64,000 nt of DNA. It comes from Solea solea. Lineage: Eukaryota > Chordata > Actinopteri > Pleuronectiformes > Soleidae. Positions 31,376 to 64,000 of this stretch are shown in pieces. The position numbers were made by a program, and so were the translations under genes. The notes below the pieces were generated by a model. The model was not told the DNA's origin. It saw only the letters and a program-made list of their open reading frames with translations, and did no database searches. Where the stretch lies: contig NC_081137.1 in assembly GCF_958295425.1 (NCBI RefSeq), forward strand, positions 9,587,738 through 9,651,737, written 5' to 3'. Positions within the stretch are counted from its first letter, which is position 1. Every line of letters starts with the position of its first letter.

Positions 31376-31648
31376 GATCTTAAAACTGTGTTCCGGGACA
31401 CAGAAAAATATTTATTTCAGATTTATATTTCTATTATCTGCTGCTATGTTCCGCCGAAATGTATTCTGGGATACATGGCCATTCCAAATACACTTAAGTC
31501 ACCTCCGATGCATACTTGGTAGAAATGGGCGGAGCGAGAACACTTCGCTTACTTGAGAATTGGAACAGCACTTGGACTGACGCTGATGACGTTTTCACAA
31601 GTACGGGAGTAGGCAAGTACGCACAAGTATGGATATTGAGAAATGGCC
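31376..31648. repeat. Direct duplication, copy 2
   Basis: It runs from gatcttaaaactgtgttccg to gagaaatggcc. It lacks about 25 bp around the gggtttaagaaccgtcctcg segment of copy 1. It lies 135 bp beyond the outer element, as a second terminal fragment. Confidence 0.85.
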
Positions 31649-32105
31649 TCGAGATTCAGAGGAAAAGATGGTGGTTCGCACTCTCATTTACCGACTCCGT
31701 AACTGTGTTTTCCCAGGTTGGAGAGAGAGCAGAACTCTGTGAATAAATATCTTCGGTTTCACTAACTTGAAACGTGTAACATTTATATGTTTTTCAAAGC
31801 CCACAGAGAGCCAGTCCTCTCCCACAGTTCTTCAGAGCCTGCAGCAGCCCTGTCTCCTTCTCAAGGTAAATGTTTTATTTTCTTAAATGTTCTCAGAGAC
31901 AATATAATAAGCATATGTCATTTTGTAATGTCTGTATCACACTTATACTGTACTGAAACAAAGGACAACACTGTCCATGATGAAGGTCTGAATGACCTTG
32001 GTGACACTGTTTTATATAGCCTACATATTTATATGTTTTTCTTGTTGTGTATACTGTATGTTATAGTGTTTTATGTGTTTTACAGCTCATACCCAGTGTA
32101 ACTGA

Positions 32106-32444
32106 TCCCATCAGCAGAACATATGGATGAGGAATGAGCTTGATGCGTTGGGTCTGTGGCCAGGGTCACCACGTGCTGTACGTCACCATTTAAAGAGGAT
32201 GTCAGCAGTGCAGCTGCCAACAGGTCATTTGTGCAGGTTCTGTCACCAGCCTGTAAAGCAGGGTCCCAACAGCACTCATATTCATGCCTGTTTCCATGAT
32301 GTGCCAGAGAAGTATATCTATTGCCCTACAAATGTGTTTCCCCTGTACAAGACACAGGGCTTGGTCAGGGGTTTGGGGGAGTTCCAACAGTCTGACTTTT
32401 ATGAGGCAGAAGACATCAGATGGGCTGCAGAGCAGAGGAAGTAG
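32106..32444 (+). CDS. Unrecognised Cys/His-rich frame, possibly an exon
   Basis: The frame is open from a stop at 32103. The first ATG is at 32127 and it then encodes 105 residues. It shows a compact Cys/His pattern (CRFCHQPVKQGPNSTHIHAC then YIYCP) that could bind zinc, and it ends EDIRWAAEQRK. Non-random protein-like composition and a canonical stop suggest a real or recently real coding sequence. A possible upstream exon ends at 31865 with donor ctcaag|gtaaat, and an acceptor-like cag lies near 32113. It may be transposon cargo or a host exon. I do not recognise the family. Confidence 0.4.
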   Translation, partial: SHQQNIWMRNELDALGLWPGSPRAVRHHLKRMSAVQLPTGHLCRFCHQPVKQGPNSTHIHACFHDVPEKYIYCPTNVFPLYKTQGLVRGLGEFQQSDFYEAEDIRWAAEQRK

Positions 32445-32740
32445 ATATTTGTTTATATAAAATCATGGAAAGGATGTAGAATCAACACAACACGTTTATT
32501 TAAATTCAAAGACTGTTTTAATGGCTTTCTTTAAACTTTAAACACAGTTTCTCTCCTGTGAAGTACAAATTTGGCACAAAAAAGGCATCTTGATGTTTTA
32601 AACATGTTAGTAAATCTTTACAGAGAAACAGAGAAATACGAAAGAAAAAAAGCACTACACAAATCAAAAGAAAAAAACAACTGACAAACCGAAGTGGTGG
32701 GTGATCGATTAAAGATCAGACATGATGCTCTTTCAGAGCT

Positions 32741-32762
32741 GAGAGAGAGAGAGAGAGAGAGA
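32741..32762. repeat. (GA)n microsatellite
   Basis: Uninterrupted ga run. Confidence 0.9.
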
Positions 32763-32846
32763 AATACTCACAGAAAACACTGGTGGACACTGAAAGAGAG
32801 CACACAAACCACACAAGTCAGGGAGGGCAAGAGAGAAATGGCATGC

Positions 32847-32872
32847 GCACACACACACACACACACACACAC
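32847..32872. repeat. (CA)n microsatellite
   Basis: Uninterrupted ca run. Confidence 0.9.
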
Positions 32873-33179
32873 TTTAGTTTTGTCCAACAAGCTCACTGGA
32901 AGTAAACAAACAACGTTAACTAGTACTCGTTTGGTTTCATATCTAAGGAAATCCCAGGTAAAAAAAAGAAGATACATTCTTAATTTGATTTATATACTAG
33001 CGAAATGTCATATACATGCTAATATAAACATTAGCCTAGCCTACCTCCAATAATTTGTGGACACACTAAACCACTTTATAAACCCTAAAGCTGTGAAAAC
33101 TAAAGCACTACATGAAGAATTGAACCTCTAACCATATTTTTTCTTTATTGCTATGTTATTTATGTTTTCATGTCAACTA

Positions 33180-34185
33180 TTTCTCTGTCAGCTGGACTAT
33201 AAACAGTCCAGTTCTCATCTGGACCGCCTATCAACTGCTCTGTAAATGATGCAATAAACCTGGCTCTCCACTTCATCCACCAGCAGCTGGACTCCTCAGG
33301 AACCTACACTGGGATCTTGTTTATGAACTTCAGCTCTGCCTTCAGCGCCACTCTCTCTGCTCTTGTCCAAGACAAGTACGCCCAGACTCCATGTGCAGGT
33401 TGATCACAGACTTACTGTTTGACAGTAAGCAGCAGGTGAAGCTAGGAAGGCAAGACTCTAACCTCGAGACCATCAGTGCTGGATCCCCTCAAGGCTGTGT
33501 TCTTTCTCCTCTGCTCTTCTCTCTCTACACCAACAGTCACTTGTCTGTCAAGCTCCTGAAGTTTGCAGATGACATCACGCTCACTGGACTCAGACATTGA
33601 TCACCTGGTGTCCTAGTGCAGTTTGAACAATTCAGAGCTCAATGCTCTTAAAACAGTTGGGATGGCTGTGGGTTTAGAACCCATCCCCACTAATTTCCTC
33701 CACCCTGAGAGACTCCCTAGTTGACATTGTGGAGTCATTTCACTTTAGCTCAATCACCAAAAAAGCAGTTCAGCATAGGATGTTCTTCCCTCAGCAACCT
33801 GCCAGTAACAATAATGGTGTACTTTTACACCGCCATCACGGAGTCCATCCTCACCTCCTCTATCACCATCTGGTTCACTGCAGCCAACAACAGGGGTAAG
33901 GGCAGAGTGTATTAGACTTAGACTTAGACTTCCTTTTATTGTCATTGCACAGAATACACAGCAGTGAAAACTGGCAACGAAATTTCGTTGCTTGGCAGCA
34001 GATAAGATAATAATTATCTGTTAAGCAGAGAAGGTGACTGACTGCAATCTCCCATCCCTCCAGGAACTGAGACATACTGTACACCTACAGGACCCTGAAG
34101 AGGGCAGTTAGGATAGTGGCTGATTCCTCCCACCCAGGACACAGACTCTGGACCTCCTCCACTCTGGCAGTGGAGTGTGGGGTGA
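33180..34185 (+). pseudogene. LINE reverse transcriptase relic
   Basis: Traces of a Rex1/L2-like reverse transcriptase: a block INLALHFIHQQLDSSGTYTG with FMNFSSAFSA, where the expected catalytic Asp is Asn; then SAGSPQGCVLSPLLFSLYTN and KFADDITLTG; then terminal sequence like ADSSHPGHRLW. Frameshifts and stops disrupt it, and a small element interrupts it at 33907-34018. Confidence 0.75.
33907..34018. mobile_element. Short repeat inserted in LINE relic
   Basis: tagacttagacttagacttc followed by ttttattgtcattgcac and caacgaaatttcgttgc. This motif set is common in fish repeats, and it separates adjacent LINE coding segments. Confidence 0.55.
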
Positions 34186-35239
34186 ATGATTGATTGCTAC
34201 CAAATTGCAGTCAGTACAGGGTGAGGCTGTATTTGGAAATTGTGAAGGACCAGGTTAAGCATGAATCAAGGACAGCAGGTCAAAGTGAAAAATATAGGGG
34301 TTTTATTAGCCCAAAGTATTTACAAATAAAGATGGCAACAAATCTAATAATAAGTGACAAAACTCTAACTGAACTAAATTACCCTAAATTTAAGAGAAAC
34401 ATGATTTAAAAAAATAAAATAAAAAATGAGACACCTCCTTTGACCAAGAGCCACCTCCTCTATCTTATGCCTGCCTAATCTCATATACCACACTGGACAG
34501 TCCATAGATCATTTCAAGGGATTGATGGTCTTCTTTATCTGAGGAGTGTAGCAGGTTGCCATAACACCCCCTGGCTGTGGTTGAGTGCAATCACTCAAGT
34601 TCATCTACTTAAACGGCTGCAGTTCAGCAGCGCATTCTTTAGCCACAAGGGGGATCTTTAACTGCTTCATATGGACAACTATTGGGGTGAAGGTGGCTCA
34701 GTAGTAGAGTGAGTTCTTTGAACTGGAAGACTTTGATTTCCAATGTTGTTCCTCATGTTGTCTATATGCCAATATGTCCTTGGGCAAGACACTTAACCCC
34801 ATGGCGACTGTATGCATAATGGGTAACTTCTGCCTAAACTGAAACTGCATGAACAGCAAATTCATGGGCTATTGCTTTCAACTTTGGGGTGACATGGGGA
34901 GCCATGGTGCATTCCATTTGTAGTCGGAACATTAAATGTCCAAGGTCATGGGTCACCCTTCCGACGTGAAAACATGGCGCACACTCACTAATTCTGACAT
35001 GGGATTCCAAGATGGCTGCCTCTATACAAACACTACTATTTCTTTTTACAGTTAATAGCACTTCTGTTGTATTTGTTTGACAGTACCAGTCATACACATG
35101 GTATTGTTTCATTTCTAACTGTAGACATGTTTCTACACTGTGTTCACAAAATACCATATAGAGCAGGGGTGGGCAAGAGGCCACATGAGGAACAGAAAAT
35201 ATAGTTGGGAAACTCCAAGTTTTTAGGCTACGTGTCAAC
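34186..35239. other. Intergenic, mostly unclassified
   Basis: It contains a SINE-like stretch (34684-34830) and a minus-strand open frame (34834-35238) with no recognisable domain. Otherwise nothing is recognised. Confidence 0.4.
34684..34830 (+). mobile_element. tRNA-like SINE fragment
   Basis: It starts ggggtgaaggtggctcagta (A-box-like), then has an eroded B box, then the motif gtccttgggcaagacactta, which is common in fish SINEs. Confidence 0.55.
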
Positions 35240-35610
35240 AGATGCAGCGGATGCCGCCGGTGACCCCAAACTTGCTCCTTATGGGGTGGCTGGATCCCTT
35301 ACTCTCACAAGTAATATATGGCCAGACAGAGTTGCTGAGCCGGCGCCGCTAGAGACATACTCAAGTTTTAGCTGACCAGTTCTGGAGAAGTTTCATTCAA
35401 CACTATCTCCCGACTCTTCAAACCCGCTCTAAGTGGCCCAGCTGCAACCTGGAACCACTGTTATGATAGTGGACCCACAACTGCCAAGAGCACATCGGCC
35501 AGTTGGCCACGTCACTCAGGTCATCCTAGGGCAGGATGGTAGAGTCAGAACTGCAGTGATCCAGGTTAAAGACAAGACCTGACCTGTCGCTCATCTTATT
35601 GCTTTGCCTG
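35240..35610 (+). pseudogene. BEL/Pao retrotransposon integrase relic
   Basis: The fragment reads LLSRRR, a stop, then RHTQVLADQFWRSFIQHYLP and TLQTRSKW. In a second frame it reads VMIVDPQLPRAHRPVGHVTQ and GQDGRVRTAVIQVKDKT. These are the C-terminal integrase blocks of BEL/Pao elements. No LTRs are identified. Confidence 0.7.
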
Positions 35611-36679
35611 CCCTCCTGGACAATGACGATGCCCTACCCTCTTGACAAATGGGGGCGGCTGTGATGAAGGACAGCAGGTCTAGTAAAGTAGAGAATTTGA
35701 GTGGAAGAACTGGATTGAAGGATTGAAAAGAAACATCTGGAGTCTTGTGCATTCTGACCAATGCCCCCAGGCGGCCACAGACTATAAATACCAGCAAGTT
35801 ATAGTCCTTTACACAACAACAACATTTATTTTCTAATTTCCAATTAATTTTACATGGGTCAGTCAAGAATGGCCATGCCAAGGTCTGATAAAAGTTATTC
35901 TAAATTCTAACAAGCATCTGTCGGCCTCTGTTGCTCATATTGCAAGCAAGTGTGGAAGCACACAGACAGACAGAGCCACCAAAAACTAAATACTTCACTC
36001 CCACTAAAAAGAGACACAGAGACTTCTCACCATTAAAACTGCCAAAATCAGATTCATTCATTAAACCATGTTTTATTATTCTTATATTAGATGTGGATAC
36101 ACAAGTCAACAAACAAATTATTTCCAATTTGTAATGAAAATGCTCCACAGCACACTGACATCGTGTGGAAGGGTCTGGTATTACAGACACATACCTGAAA
36201 ATGGATAACAGTAATCATTTTTCAATAGGTTGCATTAGTAACAGCAGTAGTAATAGTAACAACAGTAGCAATAATGATAACAATAGCAATTAATTATAGT
36301 AGTGGTATTAACAACTCTGCATTACAGAGGGAGGAACAGACATTTGTCAAAAGTCTAGAGAGCTAAATGTTGTCAGATGGGCTTATCAAACGCATGGACA
36401 GACTTGTGGATGAAAAAATACAAGCTCCTAACTGGACAGCAGATATCCAGCCACCTTCTACAAAAGGAAGCTTAAAATGTAACCGGTCTGAGACCTAATA
36501 GTACCTCATCACTAAAAGTAATTTTCAAAACTTTCTCTGACATCAATACACACAGGTCCCATGTTCTGCTCACAAAGCTCACCGGTACCACAGTGCTTTC
36601 ATATGCAACATCCACTCATGGCCAGCTCAGGGGATCATCCAGGTCACTCTGCATTAAATACACAGTACAGTATTAAAAT

Positions 36680-36703
36680 ATGTGTGTGTGTGTGTGTGTG
36701 TGT
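36680..36703. repeat. (GT)n microsatellite
   Basis: Uninterrupted gt run. Confidence 0.9.
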
Positions 36704-36852
36704 GAAGGAGAGAAAGAGATGTCAAGTAGAATGTTTTTGTGTCACAAGACCAATTTAGCCAAACTTGAAACTATGAAACATAACACATTCAAACAAGCTG
36801 TTAAGAAAATACAGCATGTAACTAAAACTCCCTAATATCAAATGGATGATGA

Positions 36853-36874
36853 TGTGTGTGTGTGTGTGTGTGTG
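36853..36874. repeat. (GT)n microsatellite
   Basis: Uninterrupted gt run. Confidence 0.9.
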
Positions 36875-37791
36875 TAGTCTGGAGCAGAGGAAGTGTAGCA
36901 ATCGTCACTTTAACAGCTCAACCCTCTGCCCAGGGATAATGATACACACTGTTCACAGACTGCACTGACCTCATTGATCTGGTTTGGCCTGAAGCTACAG
37001 AGGTCTGTCACGCACCCACAATGCAATGCTGATACAATTTGAAGTTGGTGTTATTAACTGAACCTGGTTCTGGTCACGTCTCTTCTTTATTTGGGTGGTT
37101 GTCTGTTTCCAGTAATTTAACTACAATAACCTGCACAGTTTACTTCCACCTGTTTGTGTTAAAGCATCAGCTGAGTGTGACATTCATGTAAACACACACA
37201 TGCAAGTAAAGAGTTAACTTTCAAATTGCAACCTGCAGTCGACATTAAAGGTCCAGTGTGTAAAGATGTAGGAATGTTTTTTGGCAGAAATTGATACTGA
37301 TATTCTACACACAAGTTATTTTTAAAGAGTACAACTGCTTCAGAATAAAAATTGTTTGGTTTGTGTAACCTTAGAACAAGCCTTATTTATATACTTACAG
37401 AGGCAGCCATTTTTCACAGACAAACCAGCCACAGCATTTAAGAATGTGAAACTGCAACAGTTTATATTATATTCTGGTATTTAAGATCCCACTGTAGTTC
37501 CCTTGGGAAAGGGAAAAAGAGAGTCCTCTGTTTGTTACAATCTGCAGTATCACCATTGGAGTTCACTAATTCTTACACACCTGACCTTTAAAGATAAAAA
37601 CTTAATTTAAGTGTGACTGTTACTAATCAATGCAGTGATCTCAAGAAACGTATATATGTACTGTATACTGTCACAAGTAATTTAGCTGCTCTCAAACCTG
37701 AATATGAAGAGCTGTCATGTTTCCAGAGGACATCAGCACAGGGAAGAGACCATGAGACACACATAAGTATTAACCTACATGAAGTCATATA

Positions 37792-37973
37792 TAGAGCTGA
37801 AACAATTATTCGATTACTAAATTAATCGACAACTATTTTGATAATCGATGAATTGGTTCAAAGCTTTTTTCACGATTAAACAAGATTTCCAATTGTTTCA
37901 TCTTCTTAAATGTGAGTATTTTCTTCATTTCTTTGCTCTGGATAACAAAGAAATCATTAAAACAGCAGCTCTA
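37792..37973. mobile_element. hAT MITE, short copy with perfect TSD
   Basis: The 182-bp element runs from tagagctgaaacaatta to aaacagcagctcta. Perfect 8-bp duplications gtcatata lie at 37784-37791 and 37974-37981. It is shorter than the 370-bp copy, so it has an internal deletion. Confidence 0.9.
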
Positions 37974-37981
37974 GTCATATA

Positions 37982-39445
37982 CCACATATGCAAGAGCTTG
38001 TCTAGGAGAATGCATGTTCCCTCTGTACAGACACTCATTTGCTCAGAAGGCAATTTTTTTTGTGAATTCTTCTCATATAAAAAGGTGTCTGAATAGAAGG
38101 TGGGTTTGTAAAAAAAAAAAAAAGAAAAAAAGAAAAAAGCGTTCAGTGTATCAAGTAAGGCTTGGTGAACCCCTGTTAATCAGGGAGCGAATGAAATGCA
38201 TTCTTCACTGCCTGTCAAATTTCACTTTCACTTCCTGTCTGTCCTGCTCAACAACTATGCCATGCCTTCACACCACCGTTATTAGGAGAAAGAAACAGAA
38301 TAAAACCGCCTCAAGGAACTTCATTGGCAATGTCAACTTACATATAATAGTAGAAAGCGAAAATCTTGTCACACATTTCACTTTTCAAAATGTAAAGACA
38401 TCGGGAGACTCTATACTTAAACTATTATCAGCCTCCAGCACCTTAACAGAGAGCGAGTGAGGGCAACTGGTGACATTTCCTTCCACCTGATAAATTGACC
38501 TATACATAATAAAAACCAAAAGCAAAAAAAAAGCTAATTCCATGAAATCATTCCAGCAATATTTGGAGCTTAGTCTGTATTTGCCATACTGAAAAGCAGC
38601 GTTCATGTGGTCACGTTTAATTAGGTAGAACATGAACGTGCAAAATCCACAGCACCACAACTCTCAGACATATAGTACACACACACACACACACACACTA
38701 GAAAACTAATCTCCTCTGCTATGTACAGAAACAAAAAAAGTTGAAAATCAAGCAGAAAAGATCACTCAGCAGAAGTAATCAAATACAGGCAAAATTAGAA
38801 TAAACCACTTATTAAATATATAATTTTCCCACTGAAATTTGTGATCACAAACTGCACACTGCTAAAAGTTGTTTTTTTCCTCAGACCTAAATAAATCATT
38901 CCTAAAAAAACAATAAAAGGACAAAGCCCAACATTCTCCACTTAGCTAATTTTATTTTTTCCACAAGAGGATTATCTACCGTCAAATAAATGTTCTCAAA
39001 GCAGAAATAACAAAAAGATAAATAATAATTAGAATAATATCATTAATATTGTTCAGTTTAATAACATCAACACCAAGAACAGAAAAATAGACTGATGTGA
39101 TCCTTCCCATAGAGAGAGCACAAAAACAATAGAAAGCCACCATCCATCCAGTGTTTCATTCCTGACGCAGCAGCATTAACACGTTTCTGCTGGTCACTCC
39201 CTCATACAACAACCACACCTTCATCTTACTCTCCTGCTGTGGATGAGGACTTTCTTTATTGGGTGCAGCTAAATGTCATATGGGAAAACAAAAATTTAAA
39301 TGACAATAAGTCATAGAGAGCAAAAGGAAGAAAGCACTTTCTGTCTTCATTTCTTGGGGCTTCCTCTGAAAACAGTGTGTTTGATCTGTTTTTACTTTTC
39401 TTTCTGCCTGCTTCTGTCTTGAAAATTACTTGAAAAAAGAAGATT
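37982..39445 (-). other. Region 3' of sptbn2, likely 3' UTR plus intergenic
   Basis: This lies downstream of the sptbn2 stop codon on the minus strand. Some is probably 3' UTR: a candidate polyadenylation motif (tttatt on plus, aataaa on minus) lies near 39253-39260, but no cleavage site can be fixed. It includes a poly-A tract at 38109-38138 and (CA)n at 38669-38698. Confidence 0.4.
38669..38698. repeat. (CA)n microsatellite
   Basis: ca run downstream of sptbn2. Confidence 0.85.
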
Positions 39446-63708
<24,263 letters not shown>

Positions 63709-63849
63709 CTGCACAAGATCAGAAATTATTAATTGTTAGACCAACACAGCACAGTCAATTCTTTACTCCATAAATCAATTAGTTGTTTACTTATTTACAG
63801 ACAAATCAGCTTTAACAGCCAAGCATCATCATTCTCATTGTTTAATAGA

Positions 63850-64000
63850 GATGACTCATCATTGCAGCAAGTTGTTTGGTCCATGAACTGTCAGAAAATG
63901 TCAAAAAATGTTGACCAGTGTTTTCTAAACCTGAAAATGATGATGCTTCCAAATGTATTTTTTCTGTCTATCAAGCAAAATTATTCAGTCTTAATGATTT
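63850..64000. mobile_element. hAT MITE, truncated by window edge
   Basis: Internal sequence (gtttggtccatgaactgtcag, ctaaacctgaaaatgatgat) matches the 13857-14226 family. The right end is outside the window. Confidence 0.6.

Larger units (their letters stand above)
35611..37791. other. Intergenic, no gene seen
   Basis: Short frames only. GT microsatellites lie at 36680-36703 and 36853-36874. Confidence 0.5.

Noticed and set aside
34834..35238. 134-residue minus-strand protein
   Set aside because: No domain, ordinary composition, surrounded by repeat fragments; length alone is not enough.

Overview
This is a vertebrate, almost certainly teleost, nuclear genomic window. It has long repeat-filled introns with GT-AG splice signals. 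Its repeats are typical of fish: CR1/L2-type LINEs, Tc1 transposons near TA repeats, tRNA-derived SINEs, hAT and Harbinger MITEs, and Gypsy and BEL/Pao relics. The two cellular genes also match vertebrate families. There are no prokaryotic features, no CRISPR array and no rRNA.

Two cellular genes lie on the minus strand. The left one (2096-23133) is dpf2 (ubi-d4/requiem), a BAF chromatin-remodelling subunit. Eight constitutive coding exons plus one 42-nt cassette exon are placed with consistent reading phase. The last exons, which encode the rest of the PHD fingers, lie beyond the left edge. The right one (39446-63708) is sptbn2, beta-III spectrin. Thirty-five coding exons run from the second calponin-homology domain through 17 spectrin repeats to the C-terminal PH domain and stop codon (2185 residues). 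The actin-binding N-terminus lies beyond the right edge. All exon phases agree across both genes.

Layout: 1-2068 is a LINE with an open reverse-transcriptase frame, antisense to dpf2 and 27 nt from a dpf2 splice donor. 2463-16030 is dpf2 intron sequence, split by the cassette exon at 9974. It carries two decayed Tc1 elements, a Harbinger MITE, a decayed LINE with an hAT inserted in its tail, and a SINE split by an hAT MITE. 16031-17656 is the compact five-exon core of dpf2. 17657-23101 is the long first intron. 23134-39445 is intergenic. Its centre is a nested stack: an outer terminal-inverted-repeat element (25968-31240) is interrupted by a Ty3/Gypsy retrotransposon (26354-30139) and an hAT element (30176-30892), both placed in TA repeats. 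To the right are a duplicated element end, an unrecognised Cys/His-rich frame (32127-32444), a LINE relic and a BEL/Pao integrase relic. 39446-64000 is sptbn2, with MITEs in its introns.

The two genes act in different places: dpf2 in nuclear chromatin, sptbn2 in the submembrane cytoskeleton. They are neighbours on the same strand, and both human orthologues are on 11q13, so this looks like conserved linkage rather than a functional operon. I found no wholly new system. The best leads are the dpf2 cassette exon that separates two zinc-ligand cysteines, the nested transposon stack, the unidentified Cys/His frame and a 49-bp near-perfect palindrome.
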